A DNA stretch of 64,000 nucleotides from an uncultured Lachnospiraceae bacterium (GCA_910578335.1 CAJTPU010000015.1:7414-71413); one strand, 5' to 3'. Counted from the stretch's first letter, positions 52,807-62,211 are shown. Numbers and translations: made by a program. The notes: generated by a model not told the origin, from the letters alone.

Positions 52807-53607
52807 TTAACGCCGCCCGCGGCAGGCAGAATGCTGTTCCTGCAGCCGCAGATACCAGCTATAGCCGTCAAATACCAGACTTTCACTGCCCTCCGGTGCA
52901 AAATAGCAGCGTGCATTCTCCTCAAAATACCGGCGCACCGCCGCAAGATTCTCCCCCTTTTCCTCCACCGCCGCTATCACATTGGACTGCAGCAGCATAA
53001 AGCGCACAAACTGCTCTCCCGACATTTCACAGCGCAGCGCATAATCCTCCTGAAAAAGGATTTCGAAATGATATGGCTCCGTATCATCCTTCGTCCATAT
53101 CTTTTCCTTTCGCGGCGGTTTGGGAAAACGCTTTAGGTAATCCTTCTCATACCAGTCCGCAAAGGCAGGATTGCCGTCCATCCTGCCGGATATCCAAAAA
53201 TCATAAATAAACAGGATGCCGCCTTTTTGCATCACACGCTCCATACATGACAGAAATCTTTTTTCATCCACCCAGCCCGTTACGCCTGCTGCCGTCACAA
53301 TGTCATAGGTGCCTGGCTCTGCCTCGATTTCCTCCGCTCCCGCGCACACAAACCTATAGCCTTCATCCGTGTAAAGGGCGGCAGCCGCCCGTACCATCTC
53401 CTCCGATATATCCACGCCTGTCACCCTGTCGCAGACCATGCGCAGCGCTTTAGTGGACAGGCCCGCACCGCACCCCACATCCAGACCGTTTTGGTAGTGC
53501 CGGGGCAGCTTCTTTGTCAGCCGCTCCATCACCTGCACATGCAAAAAAGGTCTGTCCTTTGCATAGCCCTCCGCTATACGCCTGTAGTCAAAAGACAACT
53601 TATGCAT
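52807..53607 (-). CDS. Class I SAM-dependent methyltransferase
   Basis: A 266-residue methyltransferase with the SAM-binding motif I LDVGCGAGLSTKAL near 42, acidic motif GVDISEEM near 63, and motif DIVTAAGVTGW. A C-terminal helical part completes the fold. The substrate is not predictable. GGAGG lies 10 nt upstream. It is between the LytTR regulator and the DJ-1 gene without clear functional links. Confidence 0.88.
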   Translation of the reverse strand: MHKLSFDYRRIAEGYAKDRPFLHVQVMERLTKKLPRHYQNGLDVGCGAGLSTKALRMVCDRVTGVDISEEMVRAAAALYTDEGYRFVCAGAEEIEAEPGTYDIVTAAGVTGWVDEKRFLSCMERVMQKGGILFIYDFWISGRMDGNPAFADWYEKDYLKRFPKPPRKEKIWTKDDTEPYHFEILFQEDYALRCEMSGEQFVRFMLLQSNVIAAVEEKGENLAAVRRYFEENARCYFAPEGSESLVFDGYSWYLRLQEQHSACRGRR

Positions 53608-53648
53608 CTGTGGGGAACCCTCCTCTGTTTTGCTTTCCTCTCTGCCGT

Positions 53649-54209
53649 TTATTGGTAGACCACACCCTTCGCCAGCTCCTCCGCTCTCTCCTTGCCGCAG
53701 AAACGCTCTACAATGGCAAGGGCAAACGGAATCGCCGTTCCCATCCCTCTTGAGGTAGTGACATGTCCGGAAACCTCCACCGGCTTCGTGCTCACCTTTG
53801 CACCGGCAAGCTCCTTTTCAAATCCGGGGTACGCGCAGGCATTTCTACCCTCCAGATATCCCCTGTGTCCGAATATACTGGGCGCCGCACAAATAGCAGC
53901 TATGCATCTGCCCGCCTTGTAAAATGCATCAAGCTTCTCCATAAGCGGAGCACATGCCTCTAAATTGCGCGTGCCCGGCATACCACCCGGCAGTACCAGC
54001 ATATGAAGCCCGTCAAAATCCACTTGCCGCAAAGTCATATCCGCTTTCACCGTGATACCGTGGGAGCCTGTCACAAAGCAGGTATCTTCATCTTCTTTTG
54101 TAACGGCAGCCATCACCACTTCCATTCCTGCCCTGCGGCACAAATCGACTACCGTAAGCGCTTCGATTTCCTCAAATCCTTCTGCCAAAAACACTGCGAT
54201 TCTGCTCAT
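53649..54209 (-). CDS. DJ-1/PfpI family protein
   Basis: About 186 residues. The nucleophile-elbow cysteine is C107 in AAICAAPSIFG and the acidic partner is at E13/E14 in AEGFEEIEA; this is the DJ-1/ThiJ arrangement rather than classical protease. Functions in the family include glyoxalase III, deglycase or chaperone activity. The ATG at 54209 is chosen for GAGGGAT just upstream; the frame is open to 54233. Confidence 0.9.
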   Translation of the reverse strand: MSRIAVFLAEGFEEIEALTVVDLCRRAGMEVVMAAVTKEDEDTCFVTGSHGITVKADMTLRQVDFDGLHMLVLPGGMPGTRNLEACAPLMEKLDAFYKAGRCIAAICAAPSIFGHRGYLEGRNACAYPGFEKELAGAKVSTKPVEVSGHVTTSRGMGTAIPFALAIVERFCGKERAEELAKGVVYQ

Positions 54210-54254
54210 ATCATCCCTCATTTCTACGCACACCTTTCCATGAAAATACTTTAT

Positions 54255-54471
54255 GTAATTGCAAAACTCCTATTGTCAGTCCCGAATTGTGCACCTTGTA
54301 TATTCCATAGCAGACTCTTAAAAAACGTCAGTGCCAAAGTCATGCGGGCATGACTTGCGAGGTATTTTCGAGCTTAGCACTGCTACGTTTTTTATGAAGC
54401 GAAAGCGGGTCTGTGTTGGAATATACAAGGTGCACAATGACACTTGCATAATTACTGCGTTTCGCAATCAC
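54255..54471 (-). repeat. Structured interspersed repeat, copy 2
   Basis: A 217-bp copy of the element at 46240-46440. The 21-bp stem (54286-54306 with 54418-54438) is perfect. It differs from copy 1 by paired changes: U-A to C-G at two stem positions and G-U to A-U at two others. GCAGAC/GTCTGT and GCGAAAGC (54399-54406) are kept. The inner hairpin is different: AAAAAACGT/ACGTTTTTT, CAGTGC/GCACTG, AAGTCATGC/GCATGACTT. It lies upstream of the DJ-1 gene. Confidence 0.85.
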
Positions 54472-54592
54472 TATCTTCATTTTACCGCCAAGCCGTCCTT
54501 TTGTCCATCTGCTTTTGCTCCCTACGTCATTCTGAACCCCTCCTTTTTTACGTTCATTTTGTTTTTAATCCTCCTTCTGCTAATTTTTGCCT

Positions 54593-54622
54593 AAAAAAGC
54601 ACTTGAGACTTTCCTCAAGTGC
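54593..54622 (-). terminator. Rho-independent terminator
   Basis: GCACTTGAG and CTCAAGTGC pair perfectly around 6 nt and are followed on the minus strand by six T. It ends the solute-binding-protein operon. Confidence 0.85.
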
Positions 54623-54659
54623 ATCGCAAACCCTATGAAATTATAAGCCATACTTGTTA

Positions 54660-54809
54660 TCAGGAATTTTGAACAGCCGCAATCCAATGATATATTCTGA
54701 TAGCAGTTGTCACTGCATACTTTCCGAATCTCTCATGTACCCCTAACTGCAATACTGTTATGCTGAATCCCTTATTTATGTTTATTGGCTGGTCTTCCGA
54801 TTCCATCAT
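54660..54809 (-). CDS. Possible small protein overlapping the binding-protein stop
   Basis: A 49-residue frame (MMESEDQPININKGFSI to IRIYHWIAAVQNS) whose first ATG overlaps the stop codon of the binding-protein gene as TAATG. It precedes the operon terminator by 37 bp. I do not recognise it; no independent ribosome site is needed if it is translationally coupled. It could equally be a chance frame in a 3' untranslated region. Confidence 0.35.
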   Translation of the reverse strand: MMESEDQPININKGFSITVLQLGVHERFGKYAVTTAIRIYHWIAAVQNS

Positions 54810-56779
54810 TACTCTAGCTCCACAAGATAAAGCTTCACCCTGTTCTCTATCACGGCACTGATTTCTTCTATGCTCTTATCTCCCGTAAAATAAAGCTCCG
54901 CTTCCTCCTCGATAATGGCAAGAACCTGCTCCGTCCTGTAGGACGCGGGTTTTGTATTGGCAAGGCACTCCCAGAACTTTTCCTCTATCCCTTCCGGAAG
55001 CTCCGGTCTGATAATATAGCGCCCGTCACTTGTCATCGTATTATGATAATAATCATACAGGTATTCCTCCACGCTTTCTTCCAGCGCTCCCTCATGCACC
55101 GGCATAAGTCCTCCCTGTGTTACCAGCTTCTGATTTTCCTCCTCCAAAAGGAACCGGATGAACTGCCATGCACCTTCCTTGTGTTCCGAATCAGCGTTTA
55201 TGGCAACCGAACTCATATCCAGCCGGTTTACCATGCCTTCTTCCGAAGGATAGCCTGCCAGTACCATGCCCTGCTTCTCCGCTTCCCGTTCACGCCATGC
55301 CATATCGGAAAAACCATATATGTACCCAAAGCCGGCTATCTCCTCCCAGCCCATGTTTCTTTCCGTCAGTCCATACTGCCCGCAGACCCGCAGTATCTGT
55401 TCCCAAAGTTCCCCGCCAAAATCGCAGGTTTTTCCTTCCCAGTCCACCATGCCGTAAAAATCATCTGACATCCCCAAAAAATACTCTAGCAGATAGACCG
55501 GGGTATAATTTATCATTTTATTAAAAACTGCCTGTCTGTCATAGTTTTCCATGTTGTCCAAAAGAACTTCTACACCGGTCTGCCCGTTACCGTCCAAAAA
55601 GGACTCCCTGATGTACATGCTCCTGACATACATCTCATATCCGGCACTGTATATGCCATCCGCCATGCCATGACTCTGGAACGTTTCAGGATAGTAATCC
55701 TCTCTGCCTATTCCCGCCTGCGCCAGATAAGGTTCCAGATTCTCAAGACCGCCTTTTTCCGCCAGTACATTCATGTCTGTCACGGCATCCGCTGCAATCA
55801 AATCCGGCGCCTTCCCTGCCGCAATCTCCATATCGTTGCGCGCCTGAAAGTCCCAGCCATATTCCCCTGCACATTCCTCTAAAAACACATGGTATTCCCT
55901 GTTTTCTCTGTTAAACTCTGCCACAATCTGCTTTAAGCCGGCATTGGCAGATAATACTCTGAAGACCAGAGGGGTTTTCCCCATTTCCTCAGGGTTTACT
56001 TTCTTTAAGCCCACCACATAATAAGTATCCCCGTCACTTTCTATCTACTCTAAAATACCGTCCTCCCCCATACCGGCAGCAAGCCAGAACCTGTCGCCCC
56101 GCGGACTGTAGGAAGTGCCGTTCCATTTCATGTGCCAGCTTTTCTCCCCGCTTTTCATGTCAATGTCATAAGCCCCGGTCCGGTCTACCACAAGGATTTC
56201 CCGCTCTGTTCCTGTCCCTATGCCGACACAGTCTGATATCATGCAGGCGCCTGACAACGTACTGCTCTCCACGTCCAGCGTTTTCAATACTGCACCGCTC
56301 CCGCTTTCCATGGCAAGGACAATGCTGCCTTCCCGCGACTCACAGAGACTTATAATTCTTTCTTCCGCATACAGCGTATTCTCTTCGTTTCCTTCCGTGT
56401 CCAGCACTGTCAGCTTATCAAGGTTGTAAGCATAGAAGTTTTCCCCGTCCATGTACAGCTTCCGTCCGGTAAAAACTGCCGGTACGTGCTCCAGAAGCAG
56501 TTCCCGCTCCCCCCTATCCTCGTGGTAACACAATAACTGCCCCTCTTCATTTTTCAGGAACCAGATTCGTTCCCCTTCAAGGTACTGTGCCCCGAGTATG
56601 GTCTCCGCTGACTGTAAGGAAAAGTTTGGCGCTTCTTCTGTTATTTCAAAATCGTACCGTCCTTCTTCCGCAATACTGCCAGCCTGATTTTTCCCGGCGC
56701 TCTCATTTTCTTTTCCGCTACAGCCTGTCAGCGACAAAACGGCAGATAACAACAGACAGAACCATTTTCTTTTCGTCAT
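54809..56779 (-). pseudogene. Solute-binding lipoprotein interrupted by one in-frame TAG
   Basis: Read through codon 245, this frame gives 655 residues besides the TAG. The first 244 form a lipoprotein with lipobox LTGC and a propeller-like region (segments LYMDGENFYAYNLDKLTVLD and SREGSIVLAMESGSG). The later 402-plus residues form an extracellular family 1 solute-binding domain (FRVLSANAGLKQIVAEFNRE; GAWQFIRFLLEEENQKLV). The TAG at 56045-56047 is the only stop; both sides are in the same frame and a CAG-to-TAG change would explain it. The start at 56779 follows GGAGG by 7 nt. A downstream GTG at 56017 might restart translation but would make an unexported protein. Likely a recent nonsense mutation; read-through cannot be excluded. 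Confidence 0.82.
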
Positions 56780-56850
56780 AGTCAGTCCTCCTTGCGCATT
56801 TTTGTTTACATCTGAATCTTGCAAGGGGTGGCATTCAGCCGCCCGCTTTG

Positions 56851-57159
56851 TCAATGGGTCATGGAGTGTTGTTCTGATATTTTTTCCGAATGGGTTCCTC
56901 TTACATCTTTACAGATATTACATATATGTGAGTAATGCTGCCATATGACAGTATAAGTGCATGTCGCCAAAATGGGCTCACCGTTCGGCTTATTGGCTAC
57001 CCACACGGGATGCGTGGATGTGGTTGAATATGTGTAATCCGCTACTACCTTAACATCCGTGTGCTTACACACGTCAGGGTCCACTGCCGCCGATGCCACC
57101 ATCCCCACACTTCCTGCCAAAATCATCACTGCTGTTAATAATGCCACAATCTTCTTCAT
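56851..57159 (-). CDS. Small secreted protein with CxxC motif
   Basis: A 102-residue protein with a clear signal peptide (MKKIVALLTAVMILAGS, cleavage after ASA near residue 24). The mature part of about 78 residues has a first Cys-Lys-His (CKHTDVKVV), a central Cys, a CNIC pair and a His-rich tail (SEQHSMTH). The Cys/His pattern could bind metal or form disulfides. I know similar unnamed secreted proteins from Lachnospiraceae only as a pattern and can give no function. It is first in the operon with the binding protein and has its own promoter and a leader of about 180 nt. Confidence 0.72.
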   Translation of the reverse strand: MKKIVALLTAVMILAGSVGMVASAAVDPDVCKHTDVKVVADYTYSTTSTHPVWVANKPNGEPILATCTYTVIWQHYSHICNICKDVRGTHSEKISEQHSMTH

Positions 57160-57347
57160 TGCCTTTACCCTTTTCCTTTCCTGCCGCAGCTTTTCAAATC
57201 CTCAATCACATCTCCTGCGGCAGATGCGTGTATATCCCATTTGGGGATTCTACATTTACAGCTACAGCTTATGTTCCCAATGGAATCACCCCCTATTGCA
57301 TTTTTCCAAGTGGTCTTCGCAACCCTTTCATCTTCTACTTATTTAAT

Positions 57348-57376
57348 ATTATAACACGGTTTATTAACGTTCACAA
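57348..57376 (-). promoter_or_regulatory. Promoter of the secreted-protein/binding-protein operon
   Basis: On the minus strand TTGTGA, 17 nt, TATAAT. The 312-bp gap 57160-57471 contains this promoter, the long leader and, for the plus strand, the ribosome site of the CYTH gene. Confidence 0.72.
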
Positions 57377-57471
57377 TAATTGCACTATCTGCCTGTTTTT
57401 TCAAACCTCTCTTGTTTTCAAGGAAAAAAGCGGTATAATAAAAGTAGATGTATCTGCAAAGGAGAGTCCTC

Positions 57472-57963
57472 ATGGAAATCGAACGCAAATTTACCATAAA
57501 ACACCTTCCCGACAATTTAGACCTTTATCCTGTTCACACCATTGAGCAGGCTTATTTGAATACAGACCCCGTTATTCGCATCCGCAGGGAAGATGATGAG
57601 TTTTATATGACCTACAAAGGACAGGGCATGATGACCAGAGAAGAGCATAATCTTCCGCTAAACAAAGAGTCCTACTACCATCTTCTCACCAAAGCGGACG
57701 GCAATATCATTACCAAAAAAAGATACTTGATTCCTCTGCTCCATCCGCAGTTTGCGGCAGGCGGTTCCAAGCCGCCCGAGGATTATTCCCTCACCATCGA
57801 GCTGGATGTGTTTGAACCGCCCTTTGCACCGCTGATTCTTGCGGAAGTAGAATTTGGCAGCAAAAATGCGGCAGAAACATTTCTGCCGCCCGACTGGTTC
57901 AAGGAGGACGTTACATACAACGCCTCCTATCACAATTCCTATTTAAGTATGCGCAAACTGTGA
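57472..57963 (+). CDS. CYTH domain protein (triphosphate tunnel enzyme)
   Basis: A 163-residue CYTH protein. The signature E-x-E-R-K is at residues 2-6 (MEIERKF), with further charged strands (RIRREDDEFYMTYKG; YSLTIELDVFE; LAEVEFGS) that line the tunnel. Family members bind triphosphates and act as inorganic triphosphatases or adenylate cyclases; the metabolic role here is unknown. GGAGAG lies 5 nt before the ATG at 57472; the frame is open to 57448. It is convergent with malQ2, 23 bp apart. Confidence 0.9.
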   Translation: MEIERKFTIKHLPDNLDLYPVHTIEQAYLNTDPVIRIRREDDEFYMTYKGQGMMTREEHNLPLNKESYYHLLTKADGNIITKKRYLIPLLHPQFAAGGSKPPEDYSLTIELDVFEPPFAPLILAEVEFGSKNAAETFLPPDWFKEDVTYNASYHNSYLSMRKL

Positions 57964-57986
57964 CGCCTGTTTGCCGCACGCACAGC

Positions 57987-59474
57987 TTATCTGCTATACA
58001 GCCTGCACAGCCTGCCAATCCGTTCGGCAAGCGCTTTTGTGCAGGCATCTTTTTTCATCCGCCACTTCCAGTTGTAGCCCAGCGTGGAAGGCGTATTCAT
58101 GCGCGCCGCACCCCCAAGGCACAAGTAATCCTGCATGGGAATCATGGCGGTATCCGCCACGGAAGAAATGGCTGCCCGAATAAACACCCAGCCGGCTTCC
58201 GGCTCTTCTTTTTTTATCCCCAGATAGGTATCTGCAAACTCTCTGACAGGCTCAGCCAAAGACGCATACCAGCCCAGCGTGGTATCGTTATCATGCGTGC
58301 CGGTATACACCACGCAGTTCTTCGTATAATTGTGCGGCAGGTAAGCGTTATGCACGCCGGAGTCAAAGGCAAACTGCAGGATTTTCATGCCCGGATAGCC
58401 TGTTTTCGCCACCAAATCCAGCACACTCTGGGTCAAAAAGCCCAAATCCTCCGCAATCACACGTTTTTCGCCGAGCTCCCTCTTCATCACTTCAAACAAA
58501 TCGTAGCCCGGTCCCTTGCACCATCTGCCTCCCTCTGCCGTCGTATCCCCGTAGGGAACCGCCCAGTACTCGTCAAATCCCCTGAAATGGTCAATTCTTA
58601 CAATATCGTACAACTCATAGCAGCAGGCTATCCGCTTCATCCACCATGCATAGCCCGTGCGCTTATGATACGCCCAGTCATACAGCGGATTGCCCCAAAG
58701 CTGCCCCGTCGGGGAAAACGCATCGGGCGGGCAGCCTGCAACCGCTGACGGCATACCCTTATCGTCCAGCAGGAACAAATCGGGATTTGCCCATGTATCC
58801 GCACTGTCAAATGCTACATAAATCGGAATATCACCCACAATCTCAACGCCGTTTTGATTGGCATATGCCTTCAAAGCCTTCCACTGTGTAAAAAATTGAT
58901 ACTGTTCAAAGCGGTAATACGCCAAATCAGCGGCATATTTTTCCCGGTATGCCTGCACCGCCTCCGGTCTGCGCAGCCGGATATCTTCCTCCCACTCGCA
59001 AAATGACACGCCGCCAAAGCTGCTTTTCACCGCCATAAACAGTGCATAGTCCTCCAGCCAGTCCCTGTTTTTTTCCACAAATGCACAATATGCCGCATCG
59101 CTTTCAAGGCTCCCCGCCGCCGCTGCTCTTTCGAACGCCTTATGCAGCAGCGGGAAGCGCGCAAAGTACATTTTTTCATAATCCACATATTCCTCGCTGC
59201 CTCCAAAGTCGCAGGCGTCGCACTCCTCCCTCGTCAGAAAGCCCTGCTCGATAAACTTTTCCAAATCTATGTAGTAGGGATTACCTGCAAAGGTAGAAAA
59301 GGACTGGTACGGAGAGTCCCCGTAGCCCGTTGCCCCCAGCGGCAGAATCTGCCAAAGCTTCTGCCCCGCTTCCCTCAGAAAATCCACGAAAGCATACGCC
59401 TCTTTGGAAAATGTACCGATACCGTATCGGGAAGGCAGACTCGATACCGGCAGTAAAATACCGCTCTTTCTCAT
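57987..59474 (-). CDS. malQ: 4-alpha-glucanotransferase, second copy (GH77)
   Basis: A 495-residue paralogue of the enzyme at 9689-11176, with the same start (GILLPVSSLPSRYGIG), the same loop (YGDSPYQSFSTFAGNPYYID) and catalytic motifs RIDHFRGFDEY, AEDLGF and GTHDNDT. It is not next to maltose genes: it follows yfhO by 20 bp on the same strand. It may serve glycogen or another alpha-glucan pool, or be a spare copy with different regulation. Confidence 0.95.
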   Translation of the reverse strand: MRKSGILLPVSSLPSRYGIGTFSKEAYAFVDFLREAGQKLWQILPLGATGYGDSPYQSFSTFAGNPYYIDLEKFIEQGFLTREECDACDFGGSEEYVDYEKMYFARFPLLHKAFERAAAAGSLESDAAYCAFVEKNRDWLEDYALFMAVKSSFGGVSFCEWEEDIRLRRPEAVQAYREKYAADLAYYRFEQYQFFTQWKALKAYANQNGVEIVGDIPIYVAFDSADTWANPDLFLLDDKGMPSAVAGCPPDAFSPTGQLWGNPLYDWAYHKRTGYAWWMKRIACCYELYDIVRIDHFRGFDEYWAVPYGDTTAEGGRWCKGPGYDLFEVMKRELGEKRVIAEDLGFLTQSVLDLVAKTGYPGMKILQFAFDSGVHNAYLPHNYTKNCVVYTGTHDNDTTLGWYASLAEPVREFADTYLGIKKEEPEAGWVFIRAAISSVADTAMIPMQDYLCLGGAARMNTPSTLGYNWKWRMKKDACTKALAERIGRLCRLYSR

Positions 59475-59494
59475 AATTGCTCTTTTCCTTTCTC

Positions 59495-61999
59495 TTATCT
59501 CCGTTTTCTATCCTTTGCCACGATTTGAATAAACAAGAGCAGACACGCCAGACTCAAAAGCACGCCCTGCCATACGCCCTGCACGGTATAATGAAGCCTT
59601 ACCGTATGCTGTCCCTGCGTCACCGGTACTGCTATCATGGCATCCGCAAACTTTTCATATGCCGTCTCCACACCGTCCACATATACGCTCCACCCCGGCT
59701 CTGCCGGCACGGATAAAATCAGTAATCCGTCCTCTTTTGCACTGACTGTTCCAGTCAACTCGTTTTCGATACGCGTGTCGGCATCAAAGGGCTGCTCTCC
59801 TAAAACGGCAAGCGCTTCTGCAAGCACCTCCGTATCCAGCCTGTAAATCCGAATGCTGATGCTCTCATCTTCTCCCGCTTCCAGTGTAAACTGCTCTCCG
59901 GCAGAAAAATACCCCAAATCCAGCAGACACTCATCACTGCCTTTCAGCTCCGTGGTTTCCCCGCCCCTTGTCAGCACAAAATCTTCCTCGGGCTTCTTCA
60001 ACACAACGCCATACAGATGTCCGTCCGTCTCCACGGTAACTCTGATACAGCTTCCGTCCGTCTCCGCTTCCCGTCCGCTGATACCGGAAAACAGGACTTC
60101 TCCGCAAAGCCGCTTTGCCATGGTATTTTGAAGCACAATACCGTTGCCGGTATGCTCCCCCGCAGCTTCCAACTCCTCTGTCAGCTCTCTTGACAGCACA
60201 AACCCCAGCGTCAGAGCGTACCGGTTACGGTAGACATAAGTGTCACCGCTCCTGTCAACAAACTCATATAAGGAAGCATCCGTCAGCTCTCCTTCTGAAA
60301 AAGTATATTTTATACCCAAAAGGGCACTGGTAAAAGGCGTAGCCCCCCTGCTGTAGTAGGATACCTTATTCCCTCCCATCCCCAGCGCTTTATAATAGTT
60401 CTTTACACTGCCGTTCACCGTGGAGGAAAATACGGAAGCAGAAGGATACCGGCTGAGCGTTCCGTCATTTTTCGTCATCTGGTCTGCACTTTCGAACCGA
60501 TATACCCCGTTGTCCTGTGCCGCAACGGCGGCAGTAAGCTCACGGTACTCTGCCGCACGCTCTAAATAAGCCTCCCTCTCCACGACGCGAAGGCTTGTGT
60601 CTTCCATATTGACTATCGCTTCCGCCGCTGCCAGTACCAGAACCGCCCATTTTCCGCAGCGTGCCAGCTTTTTTAGGGATTCTTTTCCCTGCAGGCGCTT
60701 TTTTAAACATATGCCGAAAATCACATACAGCAGCAAATATCCCGCCAGAAAAATCCATGTACAGGTCATGACTTCAACAGTCAATCCATCCGTTGTCACA
60801 AACAAGCCGCAGGCGGCAAGCAGCAGCACGCCGCAAAAAGCGCCTGCCATCCGGCGGCTGTCGCGATTCTCCCCATTGCGGTGTACCGCCTCATAGCACA
60901 TAGTCAAAATCACAAAAATGTAGAGAAAAGACTGCCTTGCGGGAAGGGAATCCGGATAATTGAAACCGTGCCAGACAAAATCCGCCATATTGACGGAAAA
61001 CCCAAACAGTAACACCGCTAAAAGCAGAAAATGCCCAATCTTTTGCTTCCAAGAGATTTTTTTATGAAAAAAGTATACCGGCACCAGCACAAACGCCAGC
61101 ACCCCGCAATAAATATTGGGCCAGTGGTCAAGCCCCCGCTCCGTCGGAAGCATTGCCACATGCCTTGCAAGTACTTCCAATATATTGAAGTATACCGTAA
61201 ATTTCTTTGGAAAACTGATATTGTGAAATTCCGTCACATGCATGGCATGCATCACCGGAATCAGCAGCACGCCCGCCATTCCTCCTGCAAGCAGGGAAAA
61301 AATGCCAAACCGAAACACCGCCCGCACCTTTTTTCCAAAAGACAATCCGTTGGTAAAAAGCAGCATGATAAAATACAGCACCAAAAAGATGCACAGCATA
61401 ATGGACAAGTAGTAATTGGTAAAAATCGAAGCGCAAAGGGAAATACAATACATTTTGTACCTGCCGTTTTTTACCAGCTCCTCCAGCCCCAGAATCACAA
61501 AGGGCGCCAGCCACAAACAGTCCAGCCACATATGATTCCAGTTGTAGGCGGCAACAAAACCTGACAAGGCGTAAAATACGGAAAACCACACGATTTGTAT
61601 ATCCTTGGTCTGAAAACGCCGGCTTGCATAAAAGGCAAATGCCGCCCCGCACAGCCCGATTTTTATCACGCAGAAAAACGTCATATACTCAATCAGAAGC
61701 GACTGCGGGCACAGACCGGCAAGCCAGTAAACAGGACTTGCCAGATAGTAAGCATAGACGGAAGTAAAATCCGAACCAAGTCCGACATACCAGGAATATC
61801 CAAGGCTCTCCCCCTCCCGCAGCTTGCGTGCAAACTCCGTCAAAAAGGGAACATACTGGTGATACATATCGGAAAACATAAAGCTTTTTGAGCCAAAGGG
61901 AAAAATACCCCTGAAAATGAAAATACCCAAAAGCCCAAAAAACGGAATGCAAAAGGAAAGCAGATAAATATTGTTTAATTTTTTGATAACGGCTTTCAT
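59495..61999 (-). CDS. YfhO family membrane protein
   Basis: About 834 residues with a dozen or more predicted helices in the first 500 residues (GLLGIFIFRGIFPFGSKSFM; YAYYLASPVYWLAGL; AAYNWNHMWLDCLWLAPFVI), an extracytoplasmic C-terminal domain of about 320 residues and a final helix near the end. This is the YfhO (GT-C-like) pattern; characterised members act in decorating cell-wall polymers such as lipoteichoic acid with sugars. The ATG at 61999 has AGGAGA upstream; the frame is open to 62035. A GGGTGTCAAAAGACCC hairpin lies 28-43 bp before it. Confidence 0.88.
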   Translation of the reverse strand: MKAVIKKLNNIYLLSFCIPFFGLLGIFIFRGIFPFGSKSFMFSDMYHQYVPFLTEFARKLREGESLGYSWYVGLGSDFTSVYAYYLASPVYWLAGLCPQSLLIEYMTFFCVIKIGLCGAAFAFYASRRFQTKDIQIVWFSVFYALSGFVAAYNWNHMWLDCLWLAPFVILGLEELVKNGRYKMYCISLCASIFTNYYLSIMLCIFLVLYFIMLLFTNGLSFGKKVRAVFRFGIFSLLAGGMAGVLLIPVMHAMHVTEFHNISFPKKFTVYFNILEVLARHVAMLPTERGLDHWPNIYCGVLAFVLVPVYFFHKKISWKQKIGHFLLLAVLLFGFSVNMADFVWHGFNYPDSLPARQSFLYIFVILTMCYEAVHRNGENRDSRRMAGAFCGVLLLAACGLFVTTDGLTVEVMTCTWIFLAGYLLLYVIFGICLKKRLQGKESLKKLARCGKWAVLVLAAAEAIVNMEDTSLRVVEREAYLERAAEYRELTAAVAAQDNGVYRFESADQMTKNDGTLSRYPSASVFSSTVNGSVKNYYKALGMGGNKVSYYSRGATPFTSALLGIKYTFSEGELTDASLYEFVDRSGDTYVYRNRYALTLGFVLSRELTEELEAAGEHTGNGIVLQNTMAKRLCGEVLFSGISGREAETDGSCIRVTVETDGHLYGVVLKKPEEDFVLTRGGETTELKGSDECLLDLGYFSAGEQFTLEAGEDESISIRIYRLDTEVLAEALAVLGEQPFDADTRIENELTGTVSAKEDGLLILSVPAEPGWSVYVDGVETAYEKFADAMIAVPVTQGQHTVRLHYTVQGVWQGVLLSLACLLLFIQIVAKDRKRR

Positions 62000-62054
62000 T
62001 TCTCTACTTTCTCCTATGACGGATTCGGGTGTCAAAAGACCCTAATCCTACGAT

Positions 62055-62094
62055 AAAAAGGCGCGAAACCTGAACTATTGTTCCGTTTCACGCC
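62055..62094 (-). terminator. Terminator after tRNA-Leu
   Basis: On the minus strand GGCGTGAAAC pairs with GTTTCGCGCC (one G-U) and is followed by five T, 7 bp after the tRNA. Confidence 0.82.
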
Positions 62095-62100
62095 ACCGGA

Positions 62101-62182
62101 TGCGGTTGGTGGGACTCGAACCCACACACCTCTCGGCATAAGAACCTAAATCTTACATGTCTGCCAATTCCATCACAACCGC
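62101..62182 (-). tRNA. tRNA-Leu (UAG)
   Basis: An 82-nt cloverleaf with variable long arm. Acceptor GCGGTTG pairs with CAACCGC, the T-arm has GGTTCGAGTCC, and the anticodon loop TTTAGGT gives UAG. The CCA end is not encoded. Confidence 0.95.
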
Positions 62183-62211
62183 ATTTGCACGTCGCAAAAG
62201 CACACGCTTAC

